Assembly: GCA_027579435.1 (NCBI GenBank) | Contig: JANBPK010000717.1 | Location: 163,937 to 227,936 of the forward strand | DNA: 64,000 bases | Direction of reading: 5' to 3' | Source: Candolleomyces eurysporus | Taxonomy: Eukaryota > Basidiomycota > Agaricomycetes > Agaricales > Psathyrellaceae | Shown here: piece after piece, positions 1 to 11,408 of the stretch | Position numbering within the stretch: position 1 is the stretch's first letter | How the letters are laid out: each line of letters opens with the position of its first letter | Position numbers and translations under genes: made by a program | Notes under the pieces: model-generated | Databases searched by the model: none | What the model was told of the DNA's origin: nothing | The model's input: the letters and a program-made list of their open reading frames with translations, nothing else

Positions 1-224
1 CGAGTCTCTTGCTTTGACNAGCCAACACCGCACTACCNCNTTCTCTGCCGGGCAGCGCCGTGAGCGCTTAAAAACAGCTTCCATTCCATCTGTCTANNAN
101 CANTTATCTCTACGGCNCCANCTACTGACCGATTCACACCGATAGAATCGGTTACCATGAGTNTGTATCTCTTTCATTTAGCTTNGCNTGGTATAAGCGC
201 TCTGTTCCTGGCCTTGTAATTCAA

Positions 225-394
225 TGGTATGTCAGCACCCAGCTGACACGGCATGTCAAGGNCTAGGCTGTGGACCTGATAAAAACGGTGAGGCCCCAGC
301 TTCCGCTGGGAGNTCATCTCTTCCCAGCCCCGCTCGATAGGNGAGTGGTCAAACTTCAAACGTCGAACTCAAGACCGCCAGCNTCACGGTAATC
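225..394 (+). promoter_or_regulatory. Conserved promoter and 5' leader of caspase-like gene 1
   Basis: A block just upstream of the start codon is also present before caspase-like genes 2 and 3. It holds a TATA-like GATAAAAAC at 278-286, about 115 bases before the ATG, then a pyrimidine-rich stretch (CATCTCTTCCCAG) and a GATAGG motif. The same order, with CATAAAAA as the TATA-like box, is seen at 3998 and 8664. Conservation between paralogues is seen directly; promoter function is inferred. Bases 1-224 hold nothing I can recognise and contain many Ns. Confidence 0.5.
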
Positions 395-2773
395 ATGAAC
401 TCCAACGAAGAGAAACCTCAGGGAGTGATAGGAGTGGCCACAAGTGGCATTCGAGATGTCGCAGCACTTCTTCCTCTCCTCGGAACGGGGCAATGCGAGA
501 GGCTNGTCACCTCCGCTTTGCAGCGTGGTTTGCTNTACGCAGCAGCCACCCCAATGTCCATCTTCGGTAGCCTTGGGATCGCCAAAGCCGGGTTCGTTGT
601 GCTNTGGGGAAGCACCGACTTCGACTGGTTTCATGGGCCAACTCACCTTCGAAACGCTGGGTTTACGCCNTCCGGTGTCGGAGAACTGTTGGTCCATGTT
701 GCTGAAGATTACCGACATCTCTANGCTGCAGAGGATAAACTGCGGTCTATACTCGCGAAGAAACGAATACGATCCGTGGAGATCNACCTTCTATCCGAAG
801 ACTTTGTTTNGTGGAATATCCGTTTAGTCTGCGCTACCGTCTTCCTCAGCACTTTCGCCCTCTTTCCCTACGCAATCCTGATCACTCAATTCCTTCCCGA
901 TCAACCCTTTCAAGAGACATGGCTTTATCCCATCTTGCGGATAGTTGGCTGTGACCTGGTGGCGATTTCCATCCAGTTCATCTTTCAACTCCGGATCTTA
1001 GAAGAGACGTATTGCAGAATTCGATTCATGGCGACGGATGCCTTCCTCAAGGACCATGGGCAGCCGCTACCTCCGTTCTGGGACCCGAACGAATGCTCAA
1101 AGAGCACGTTGAAGAGACTACGAAGCCTCTGCCACAGCAATCAAGAATCCTCAGGCAAGGAAAAACAGGGAAAACATACCAATCTTGACGACAACGCGAA
1201 GGGGTGGATACGGAGAGGCCTCGGCACGATATCTTCCTTCCACTTCCCCTTGTTCCCTCAGAACGGCGAGCCTCCGCCACCAGTACCTTCGCCGCCAAAG
1301 GCTGGCACACACATCATCACTACTACTCTCCTTCTCCACGCTTGCCAAGCCGCTCTTGTTTTTGGCTTAGGTCTGGTGGTGGTGGGGTATATCGGATGCT
1401 TCAGTGTCGTGCAGGCCAGTCTTCGTGCAGAGGGGGCTCTGGTCTGGCTCGTCTGCGAAGCTGTGTTAGCCATCATTAGGACCCTCGTATGGGCTGCCAA
1501 TCCGAAATGGGACGACCCCAAATCACCAATAGCGTTGGAAAAGGTGGTTGGGACACCAGAGGTTGGAGCTGAAGTTGGGAGGAAGAGCTCGTATGGCATC
1601 GGTTGGATGCTCAACACGGTGACTGCAGACGACATGCACGCCCTCATCGTCGGAATCAACGAATATGGCAAGGGCAGCAGCTTTCAGAATCTGACTGAAT
1701 GCGTCCGGGACGCCGAACGAGTCGCCAGCTATCTCGAAGATACGCTTCTGGTGCCCCGGGATCAAATAGTTACTTTGCATAACTCTCAAGCAACGAAAGG
1801 ACGTATCATCGAGGAACTTGAGGCCCTGTCACGCAAGGCGTCTGTGGCGCGAGATGCCCCGATCATCATTTATTTTGCTTCTCACAGCTTTGTTACGGCA
1901 GGCAGCAAACGGGCGTACCTTGTTCCCCATGCTCCCAAGGTCCTCAAGCAGACTCCCCCACGCAACTACTCGAAGGGTGAAGACGATTCAAAACTCGCGG
2001 ATGCCTGTATTTCTTATGACAGTATTGTGGATATCCTCCGTCGTATCGCGGAGCAGAAAACGGACAACATCGTGAGTCCGGATTTGCTGAGTTACCAAAC
2101 TGTGACAGTGATATTGATTCCCTCTGTAGATCCTTATCCTGGACTCTTGTCACGCCGGCGCTCTGGGCAGAAACGAAAAATTCAGCATCTCGCCGAATGT
2201 GAGCCCTCGGCCGTCTCAAACGCAGTTCTCAACTCGAGGAATAGCCGTCGAGGAAAGTTCAAGTTATGAAGATGTCCCTGAAACGCAGCCCGACGATCAT
2301 TTCAGGTCGATAACACGGGGCGTGAGACTGACCAAGAAGACTACAGGTACGTTTCTGTATTTTGCGAGTTCAGCCAATATAAACGCATGATCTCCCTCAG
2401 AGAATTTGGTTGGCCATTCTTCGCATATTCTGATCGCGGGCACTGGGCCAGACGACATTGCTCGCGAGCAGAAAAATCATGGGGGCAATTTCACAAGTTC
2501 GCTGCTCAATTCACTGGAGAAATCCAAAGGTCTGGGGGAGATGACATACAAGAAGCTCGTCGATGAGATTAATGCCAACATGAAAGGGTCAGTACCCTCA
2601 CCGACATCGAAGTCAGGCATGGCAAAGCTAACATTCTTTCTTGTAGTACGGGCCAAGAAGCAATTTGCACCAGCATTTACCAGAATCGTCTATTATTCAA
2701 TGGGCTGTTTTCTCGAAGAGTTCATGAGGACGGAGTTACGCCCGTCATTACAGTACAGTACTCAGATTTGTAA
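395..2773 (+). CDS. Membrane-anchored caspase-fold (peptidase C14, metacaspase-like) protein, copy 1
   Basis: Four exons (395-2071, 2130-2346, 2401-2587, 2647-2773) give about 735 residues. Residues 1-130 hold an N-terminal module with the motifs SALLPLLGT-like and AAATPMSIFGSLGIAKAG. Hydrophobic segments lie near residues 145-170, 180-200, 310-345 and 350-372, so a multi-pass membrane protein is likely. The caspase fold begins near residue 415 (DDMHALIVGINEYG). It carries the catalytic His in YFASHSF, where the usual Gly after His is Ser, and the catalytic Cys in LILDSCHAGALG. That Cys motif appears only after splicing the intron at 2072-2129. The C-terminus ends NRLLFNGLFSRRV and then QYSDL. 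The family cleaves after basic residues in metacaspases; substrate and activity here are unknown. Ns in the first 400 coding bases replace single bases and do not break the frame. Confidence 0.85.
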
Positions 2774-2914
2774 ACATTTCGAAAGCAACTTGTATCGAGT
2801 TTGAATTCCCCTTTTTGCGCTAATTGTTCAAATATACCTCTTCCTCTGTCTCTCATCCCCAGCTGCGAGTATAGACATCGATATAGAAAGCGGCCAATGC
2901 TTGGTTGCTCGTAG
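2774..2914. other. 3' flank of caspase-like gene 1
   Basis: This AT- and pyrimidine-rich stretch resembles the 3' flank of copy 3 (11409-11530), including a shared TAGACA-CGAT-TAGAAA pattern. It is most likely the 3' UTR. No gene is seen. Confidence 0.4.
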
Positions 2915-3290
2915 AGTTCCCCGAGGCTAGTTATTGCTCCGACTTTGATATCATGTTCATACCCTTCCTCAAGCTCACAATGCCATGCCAGCACAGCTAC
3001 TCCCCGCTGCTCTCCCCGGCTTCAAGTGGTGATTTATGGGGCAGAATTCCACAATTCATAGTTAAATTGAAAATTATAAATTACGTTGTTAATCTACAGT
3101 AGTCGTCGTACATGAGAAATTACCGCTACAGCGTGATTGGAGTGCCGGGAGAACAGAAAGGGGAACCAAGGTGAATACAAATAAATCTGGTGATCTATGG
3201 GCGATAGGTGTTATTGCGGGATACATTGGTGGATTGCAGACAATAGGAAACGGTTCAACAAACTTATGAAATTCTGATGGCACATCACTC
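2915..3290 (+). repeat. 3'-flank repeat R1
   Basis: First member of a repeat family also found near 6640, 13720 and 16780. Shared landmarks are ATCATGTTCATACCCTTCCT-like text, an AATTACG-TGTCAACC-TATAGTAG core, CATGGAAAAATGCCGCTACA-like text, and ATACAAATACATCTGG followed by GATAGGTGTTATTG. It lies downstream of caspase-like gene 1. It has no coding capacity that I can support. Confidence 0.65.
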
Positions 3291-3949
3291 TAACTTGGAC
3301 ATCGGCGACTAGCTGTTTCAAGAGGCAGATTTTTTGCATACAACATCAAAGCCAGGAGCGATAACGATTCTGAGATTAGTGAGTGAACTTCAGCCGCAGA
3401 GAATAGAGCATGGCGAATAGGCCATGTGCCATGGTTATGGGGCAAACGAATGCAAGTTGACACAGGGCGTCATTGTCGGAAGGCCCCGAGGACTTGGATA
3501 ACAATGGTGGCCGCGGAGGAGCAGGCGGTCGTTTCTTCAGAAACGAGAGCTTTGGAATGCTTTCCCAGATGATGTTTATATGATGCAAGATGTGGGGCTG
3601 TTGTGGGGATGAGTGGAAAGCAAAAACACTGGCTTTCAGCTAGCGTACAACGGTGTTGATACCGGATTGCTCCGCGCAATGTCTTGATATTCGTTTAATC
3701 TTAGAGCAGGAGAAATAAGCATGTGCAATTTTTACCCCTTGCCACCCTTCAACAACTTCAACCAAGGTCACGACGCCGCGGACTCCAAATTTGAGTGCAA
3801 ATTTGAGTATATGTGTGTAAGTTTCCAAGGTTGATGGGAAATTGATCGCCCCCAACATTAAAAGCGGAGCGCGGAGCAATCTAATATTGAGTGAGCCAAA
3901 AGTTAGTTGAACCCTCTTTCCACTCCGTGGAGTCGGGGAAGATTCGTCA
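3291..3949. other. Intergenic stretch with no recognised gene
   Basis: No reading frame here shows a recognisable domain or a credible exon pattern. The short open frames have no support from paralogues. The stretch separates R1 from the conserved promoter block of caspase-like gene 2. Confidence 0.5.
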
Positions 3950-4160
3950 TACCCACTCTCCACGGGCATGTTAGCGCCCAGGGGAGGCTGAGGGCCTCAT
4001 AAAAACCTTGAGGCCGCAACTTCTGGGGCTTCATCTCTTCCTAAGCCCACTTCTTCAAAGCGTCTGGTCTGCTTCGCCGAAAGCCGTGCTGATAGGTGAG
4101 CTCTGCGAGGATTCAAATTTCGAATATTTGACCGAAGGCTGCCAGTCTGCAGTGACAGCG
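3950..4160 (+). promoter_or_regulatory. Conserved promoter and 5' leader of caspase-like gene 2
   Basis: This block aligns with the leaders of copies 1 and 3. CCTCATAAAAACC at 3996-4008 is the TATA-like box, 160 bases before the start codon. CTTCATCTCTTCC and GATAGGTGAGCTCTG follow. The GGTGAG could be a donor of a 5' UTR intron, but no acceptor is clear. Confidence 0.5.
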
Positions 4161-6601
4161 ATGAGCACCAACAACGAGCGATCTCAAAATCCGGGAGTAG
4201 TAGAGGTAGCCACATATGGCGTCCAAGATGTCTCGGCGCTTCTTCCTCTTCTCGGAACAGAGCAGTGCGAGTGGCTCGTCACCTCCGCTCTACAGCGTGG
4301 ATTACTGTACGCAGCAGCCACCCCGATGTCGATCTTTGGTAGCCTTGGGATCGTCAAGGCAGGGTTCATTGTGCTTTGGGCAAGCATGGACTCCAGATGG
4401 TTTCCTGGCCCATCTCTTCTTCGCAATGCTGGGTTCACTCCACAAGGGATTGGAGAGCTGTTGACTTGCGTCGATGACGGCAATCAAGCGCCCTATGTCG
4501 CAGAGGATATGCTGCGGCGTATACTGATGAAGAAAAGGATAAGATCGGTAGAGGTCAACCTTCTGGCAAAGGACCTTGTTCTGTGGAATATCCTTTTGAT
4601 CCTTGCCACCTTATCCCTCAGCGCCCTCGGCCTCCTCCCCTACATATTCGTGACCATCCGCTCCCCAGCTTCTGCAAGCCCTTTTCGAGCGAGATGGCTT
4701 TATCCCACCATGCGGATACTTGGCTGTGATCTTGTAACGATCTTCATTCAGCTAATCTTTCAATTCCGGATCTTAGAAGAAGCATATTCGAGGATTCGCT
4801 TTATAGCGACGGACGCCTTTTTGAAGGACCATGGGAAGGAGCTACCTTCATTCTGGGATCCCAATAAACGCTCGAAGAACGCTTTGAAACGATTGCGAAG
4901 GCGCTGCCGCCGGAGCGGTAGTGAATCTCACATGCCCACCTTGTTCCAGACAATGGATCCTACCGTTCTTGACGACCATACNAAAAAAGTGCATACGAGG
5001 AGGTCTTGGTGCACTGGCCTCTTTCTCCTTCCCCTCGAACATCCCCCAAAACGGCAAGCAGCCAACGCCATCACTCCCTACTCCGCCGCCTGCAGAGGAC
5101 CCTGGCATAGCAGAGCAGGCATTGGTATCATATCCTCCGCCATCAGTACCAATGGTAGCATCAACCATACACATTGCCACCACTTCTTTCTTCCTTGCCG
5201 CATGCCAGGCTTTTCTTCTGTTCGGATTGGTTATGTCGGTCATTGGGTACGTCGGGTGCTTCAGTGTCGTGCAAGCTAGTCCTCCAAATTCGAGAGGGGC
5301 TCTGGTTTGGATCGTCTGTGAAGCAGTTTTAGCCATATTCAGGACCTTGGTATGGGCTACCAATCCGAAATGGGACGACCCAAAGTATCCGATAGCGCTG
5401 GAAAAAGTTAGGACGACAGAAGGTGGAGCGGATGTTCAAAAGAAGAGTTCGTATGGCATTGGTTGGATGCTCGATTCAGCAACTGCCGACGATATGCACG
5501 CGCTCATCGTCGGAATCGATCAATTCGACAGTCCCAACTTGACGGACTTGGCTGAATGCGTTGCGGACGCGAAATTGGTCGCCAGCTACCTCAAAGATAC
5601 GCTTCTGGTACCCGATGACCAAATCGTCGCTTTGTATGACTGCCAAGCAACCAGGGAGCGCATCGTTGCAGAGCTCGAAGCTCTCTCGTGCAAGGCGTCC
5701 ATAGCGCAAGATGCCCCGATTATTGTCTATTTTGCTACGCACAGCTTTGTGAAACCAGGCAACAAACAAACATATCTTGTTCCGCATTCACCTCGAATCC
5801 CTCAGCAGTCTACCTCGCACGACAGCTCCACGGATCTCGCGGATGCCTGTATTTCGTATGACAGTATTGCGGATATTCTCCGTCATGTTGCGGGTGAAAA
5901 AACAGACAATATCGTGAGTGCTGATTTCCCTCATGCCTACTTGACGATGGTGACATTCGATTGCACTGCAGGCACTTATTATGGACTGTGATCGACAAAG
6001 CACTGCCACAGGCGGTGGGCCTACGAAGAAGCACCATGACAGCGTCATTGTGGGTGAAGCGAGGGGTCGAAGTGGCGAACACACTGGTATCTCGGCCGGT
6101 GAAAATCCTCCGACGAGGCCACGGTTTTCGGGGAGAGTGAGTAGGAACCGACTCAGAGCCAGAAGGAGCACAATAACAACAGGTACGCATATGTCGTCTT
6201 TGCGAGTTGAGCCACCATGCAGGCCCTCATAATCCCTCCAGAAATTGCCGTTGGCCATTCTTCGCATATCCTGATTGATAGAACCGGGGCAGGCCAAAGG
6301 GGCGTTCTAACACAGTCACTGCTCAAGTCACTGAAGGAGCCCAGTGCTCTGGGGGATATGACATACAAGGGGCTCGTCGATGCGATCAATGGCAAAATGG
6401 AAAAGTTGGTACCCTTAGTCGCATTCGAGTCAGATGTGTCCAAGGAAGAGCTGATGTCCTTCTTATAGCCCTGAGCAAAAAGCAATTTGCACTTGCACCA
6501 GCATTTACCAAAATCGTCGTCTATTCAATGGCTTGTTTTCTCGAAGCGTTTCTGACGATGGTGTCAGGCCGGTTATTACAGTAAAATACCTGGACTTCTG
6601 A
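4161..6601 (+). CDS. Membrane-anchored caspase-fold protein, copy 2 (catalytic Cys motif altered)
   Basis: Four exons (4161-5913, 5972-6182, 6242-6404, 6469-6601) give about 752 residues when the N at 4982 is skipped. With the N the frame breaks at DDHTKKC; copy 3 has the same residues unbroken, so the break is a sequence artefact. The N-terminal module (AAATPMSIFGSLGIVKAG), four hydrophobic segments and caspase core (DDMHALIVGIDQF, YFATHSF) are kept. The exon after intron 1 reads ALIMDCDRQST where copies 1 and 3 read ILILDSCHAGA. The Cys now directly follows Asp and the Cys-His pair is gone. The splice sites on either side are normal, so this is a real difference in the protein. A pseudo-protease or regulatory paralogue is an inference. 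The third intron uses GTTGGT as donor, aligned with GTCAGT in the other copies. Confidence 0.8.
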
Positions 6602-6817
6602 AAGGGCACATTTACGGATATACTCTTTGATTTTCTATTGTATCATTGTCCGTGCAATGATGCAGAGTCGTGGCTCATAGTTGTACGTAAATTTCTTTGT
6701 CAACTTATAGTAGCAGTCTCTTACATGGAAGGATACCGCTACAACATAACTGAGAAACTGGGAAAAAAGGTTAAAGTAATGTAGAACAAATAAGTGCGTG
6801 TTGGGGATACAAATACA
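6602..6817 (+). repeat. 3'-flank repeat R2 (truncated)
   Basis: Short 3' UTR-like sequence is followed from about 6640 by a second member of the repeat family. It has the TCAACTTATAGTAG core, TACATGGAAGGATACCGCTA and GGGATACAAATACATCT. Homology to the other repeats stops at ACATCT (6815) and changes at once into RING-gene sequence, so this copy lost its end in a deletion. Confidence 0.6.
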
Positions 6818-7735
6818 TCTATGTCGGAACCCAAAGCCATGTCCACCAGCGCCCATCAAATGAGCCGCAACGAGGCGTACGACGGAACCAGGGATGACAA
6901 GCGAGTGAGAGGGGAATCTGAAGGAGAGGCGTCAAGTTCATTATTCTCGCCAACTTCGCCTGGATCGGGAGGAGGCAGGGTAATCGATCGATTGACTGGC
7001 GATGTTGTTAGCTGTGGTTGTGCTGAACGGCTCCGACGCTGCCTGCCGAGGTACTACCACGCGGCCCAGAAAAGAAAAGGAATCTGTACGACCTCGTGCA
7101 GCTTCTTAGGGTTGGGCGGGAGTAACAGACGACTCGTTAACGAAGGTTGAGCCGGCGCTGTTGATTTGGAAGCCTGGTTGGTGGCTGTCGCATTATCTTA
7201 TAATTAGGTTGTCGTACTGGTAATCGGATTACTGCTGGGTGCTAGACGAGGCCGCATCTCGCTGGAATAAGGGTTCTTGAGGTCAATGTTAAATCTGCAC
7301 GTCGTTTGCTTGGGCCACGAGAACCATGGGCAGACACTGCATGGAAAACGTGGGCACAGGGCAGATAAATAATCTCTGGGTGATACTTCTCCTCCCTCGC
7401 TTCANTTTTTTCACGTTGCCGCTTAGACGTCGAATCAGTCTCCGTCGTACTGTTCTCATGACCTCGCTCCAATCGCCTCACCGAGCTGACCGGAACCTGC
7501 AAACCTTCGATAGGTGGGTCGTTTACCTCGTTCAAGGTCNAGCAAAGGAAGGTGGGGCCCCAAACCTTCGGGCATCCTTGGCGCCCCGCCCTCAGCGGGT
7601 TAGCGGGTTGGCCGTTTCCTGGGGCACCGGTACCAGCGGGGTTATGAGCACCAGCACCCGCGGTGGCGTCAAGGCCTAGACCAGGGCCGAAATGACGATT
7701 TATTCAGTCATCGGCGAGGGTAGATGACCTCCTGG
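6818..7735 (-). pseudogene. Decayed partial copy of the SAN1-like RING gene
   Basis: This stretch is a shortened, frameshifted copy of the intact RING gene at 17275-20308, in the same orientation. Matching pieces include ATGTCGGAACCCAAAGCC with CACCAGCGCCCATCAA (parent near 17675-17715), GAATCTGTACGACCTCGTGC (parent near 18830), and the RING region. There it still reads LPCAHVFHA but continues VSAHGSRGPSKRR instead of ECLRPWFSRPKQTT, so the zinc ligands are lost. Large internal pieces present in the parent are missing. It lies convergent to caspase-like gene 2, matching the order around the intact gene. No function is expected. Confidence 0.8.
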
Positions 7736-8589
7736 GCTGAGAGTTTGATGTTCAGATAGTGATGCCCTCATCCGTGCCGTACGTTGCGATCCACGTCGTC
7801 GCTTTCTGTATACTATTGTTCATATTTTATTCCGTAACATCCTATTTGATTCGATTGATCAGCTATATGACATCCTGAGAAGTCATAGGAGGGCGTTTGA
7901 AAAGCACACCTTGGGTATGAGTGTTCCAGCGTGGCAAAAGAGCCTCGAGGACGGCGCACGGACTCTAAGCTAAATGAGAACCCTTATCGTAGTGCGTTGT
8001 TTTATTCGGAAGACTGAATGAATCTAGATTCCTGACCTGAACGGACGCGAGCTGTCTCCCGAGTTCAGTCAGAGAACCAGCCCAGTAAGGCGAGAGGTAG
8101 CCCAGAGGAAGAATTAGGCGCCGAGGTGAGGGCATGCTGTTGACTCGTGTTGAGGGTCCGTTCCCAGAATAGGTTGTGGAAGCCAGGATGCTGCGTCAAT
8201 AGACATAGAGTACGAGGGATGAATGTAGCGACGGGTCCGCGCTGATAGGCTGAAGACTCATCTCCGATGGTGTTTTGGTTGGGCGTTTCAATGCGGACTT
8301 TGAATACTCGGCAACATGCGGTGGCGCGGCGCGCCGAATTTGACCGCTAAACGCACCACTTTGCCAGTTACCACCAAACGACTCCACTTTCTGCTGAGCA
8401 GATGTATCGTTGGAAGCCCATACAAAGATTCTCTTAATCTATTCTTACGATTGCTGTCGTTTCAGGGTCGAACTTGGCTAGTGCTGACCAAATAGAATAT
8501 CACGGTGATTGTGAGTAGCTAGCATCATTCATCTTTGCGTGGCTAAATCGTGTTGATTCGCGACATCAAACTATTCAATAGCCCCACTC
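7736..8589. other. Intergenic stretch, nothing recognised
   Basis: This stretch lies between the RING relic and the leader of caspase-like gene 3. A minus-strand open frame of 63 codons at 8196-8387 shows no motif or intron pattern. I see no gene, RNA or repeat that I can name. Confidence 0.45.
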
Positions 8590-8833
8590 TCCGTGGTTAT
8601 GAATTCTATTGGCTCTCATGGTATGTAGGCGCTCAGATGCCACGCTGCAGAGGCTGAGGACCTCATAAAAACTGTGTGGCCGCAGCTGCGGATCCATCTC
8701 TTCCCAGACCCGCCCCTCAGAGGTGTTTGGTTTATTGGTTCGCTGCAGCCGTGCCGATAGGTGAGCCCTGTAAGCAGACAAACTTCAAATCCCAGACTCA
8801 TGAACGCCAATCCTGGGCAGCGTCACCGTAATC
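8590..8833 (+). promoter_or_regulatory. Conserved promoter and 5' leader of caspase-like gene 3
   Basis: Third copy of the shared leader block. The TATA-like CATAAAAA is at 8664-8671, about 165 bases before the start codon. CATCTCTTCCCAGACCCGC and CCGATAGGTGAGCCCTG follow, as in copies 1 and 2. Confidence 0.5.
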
Positions 8834-11408
8834 ATGAGCGCCAACGGCGAGAAACCTCCTGGATTGATAGGGGTAGCCACAAGTGGCATACAAGATGTCT
8901 CAGCGCTTCTCCCCCTTCTCGGAACGGGGCAATGCGAGAGGCTCGTTACTTCCGCTTTGCAGCGTGGTCTGTTATACGCAGCAGCCACCCCAATGTCCAT
9001 CTTCGGTAGCCTTGGGATCGCCAAAGCCGGGCTCGTTGTGCTTTGGGGAAGCATCGACACCCGCTGGTTCCCCGGTCCATCCCTTCTTCGAAATGCTGGG
9101 TTTACGCCCTCCGGGATTGGGCAACTGTTGGTCCATGTTGCTGAAGATTACCGACATCTCTACGCTGCAGAAGATAAGCTGCGGTCTATACTCGCGAAGA
9201 AACGAATACGATCCGTGAAGATCAACCTTCTATCCAAGGACTTTATTTGGTGGAATATCCGTTTAGTATGCGCGANCTGTTTTCCTTAGCGCCTTTGCCC
9301 TCCTTCCATACATATTCCTCATCATTCGATTCCTTCCCGATCAGCCCTTTCAAGAGACATGGCTTTATCCCATCTTACGGATAGTTGGCTGTGATATGGT
9401 GGCGATTTCCATCCAGTTCATCTTTCAACTCCGGATCTTAGAAGAGACATATTGCAGGATCCGATTCCTAGCGACGGATGCCTTTCTCAAGGACCATGGG
9501 AAGGCGCTACCTTCGTTCTGGGACCCGAACGAATGCTCAAGGACCACTTTGAAGCAACTGCGGAGCCTCTGCCGCGACAGTCATGAAACCTCGGGCGTAG
9601 AAAAATCACCTGCTTCCAACCAGATCCTACCCACCACTATGCGATGGCGCCGTCCAACAAATCCCACTTTTCTCGACGACCACACAAAGAAGTGCGTACG
9701 AGGACGCACGTTATCTTCCTTCTCCTTTCCCTTGTATGCCCCCCCCGAACGACACGCAGCCGCTTCCTCAACCAGCAAATCCTGCCGCTTCGATTTTCGA
9801 TCCGCCGTCAAACTCCAGCGTAGCCGAGAAGGCACTGTCAGAGCCTCCGCCAGCGGTACCGGCGATACGCTCAGGCACACACATCATCACCACCACTCTC
9901 TTCCTCTGGGCTTGCCAAATTTCTCTTTCGTTCGGCTTGATTTTGATAGTAGTGGGATATATCGGATGCTTCAGCGTCGTGCAGGCCAGTCCTCGTGCAG
10001 ACTCGAAAGGGGCTCTGGTTTGGCTCGTTTGCGAAGCGTTGCTAGCCATCTTCAGAACCCTCGTATGGGCTGCCAATCCGAAATGGGACGACGCCAAATC
10101 ACCAATAGCGTTGGAAAAGGTTAGGACAACAAAGGATGGAGCCGAAGTTCAGAAGAAGAGTTCTTATGGCATCGGTTGGATGCTCAACGCAGTGACTGCA
10201 GACGACATGCATGCCCTCATCGTTGGAATCAATGATTACAAGGGCAGCAGCTTTCGAGACCTGACTGAATGCGTCCCGGACGCGAAACGAGTCGCCAGCT
10301 ATCTCGAGGATACGCTTCTAGTGCCCCGGGACCAAATAGTCACTTTATATGACTCTCAAGCAACGAAAGAACGTATCATCGAGGAACTCGAAGCTCTGTC
10401 GCGCAAGGCGTCTGTGGCACAGGACGCCCCGGTTGTCATCTATTTCGCTTCACACAGCTTTGTCAAGTCAGACAACAAACGGGCGTACCTTGTTCCCCAT
10501 GCTCCCAAGGTCGATAACCAGACTCCCTCGCAAGACGACTTGGAGGGTGCAGCCAGTTCAGCACTTGCGGATGCTTGTATCTCGTATGACAATATTGTGG
10601 ATATTCTCCGTCGTATCGCGGAAGCGAAAACGGACAACATCGTGAGTACGGATTCGCTGGGCCTAGCAAACTATGACTGCGATATTGATTCCCTCTGTAG
10701 ATCCTCATCCTGGACTCTTGTCACGCCGGCGCTCTGGGCAGAAACGAGAGATTCGACAACCGATCGCCTTCGAGCCCTCCGCCCTCTCCTTATCCGCAGT
10801 TTCCATCTCGAGGAATAGACAGCGAAGAGTCTCCTACAAAGAAAACCGATCATTCCGTTGTGGTGAATGAAGTCGGGGAAAGTTCAAGTGACGGTCATCT
10901 TTCTGAAACGCAACCCGACTTTCATTTTAGGACGATATCGCCAGTAAAGCGGTCCGCGAGACTGAGCAAGAAGACTACAGGTAAGTTGCTGTGTTTTACA
11001 AGTTTCAGCGCGTATAAATTCATGGTCTCCCTCAGAGATTCTGGTTGGCCATTCTTCACATATCCTGATTGCCGGAACCGGTGCAGACGACGTTGCTCGC
11101 GAGCAGAGAAACCATGGTGGCAATTTCACAACGTCACTGCTCGATTTACTCGACAAATCCGATGCTCTGGGGGAGATGACATACAAGAAGCTCATCGATG
11201 AAATTAACGACAAAATGAGATGGTCAGTATCCTTACCGATATCGAACTCAGGCATGACAGTGCTAACGTCCTTTCTCGTAGTACGGGGCAAGAAGCAATT
11301 TGCACCAGCATCTACCAGAATCGCCTTTTGTTCAACGGGCTGTTTTCTCGAAGAGTTACTGAGGATGGCGTTACGCCCGTTATTACAGTACAATACTCAG
11401 ATTTGTAA
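8834..11408 (+). CDS. Membrane-anchored caspase-fold protein, copy 3
   Basis: Four exons (8834-10641, 10701-10980, 11036-11222, 11282-11408) give about 799 residues if two single-base problems are resolved. The N at 9277 is a spurious base, since skipping it restores CATVFLS as in copy 1. A run of eight C at 9739-9746 shifts the frame; seven C would join PLYAPP to the proline-rich linker NDTQPLPQP. The protein has the same N-terminal module, four hydrophobic segments, caspase core (DDMHALIVGINDY), His in YFASHSF and Cys in LILDSCHAGALG. Its exon 2 is longer than in copy 1 and adds a Ser/Pro-rich stretch. It is closest to copy 1 at both DNA and protein level. Whether the eight-C run is an error or a true frameshift cannot be told from one sequence. 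Confidence 0.8.

Noticed and set aside
1258..1671. Long antisense open frames inside the caspase genes
   Set aside because: They recur as shadows in all three copies and have no motifs or splice sites.
4161..5279. Caspase copy 2 as a frameshifted pseudogene at 4982
   Set aside because: The break is caused by an N; skipping it restores residues found in copy 3. The altered Cys motif is a separate matter.
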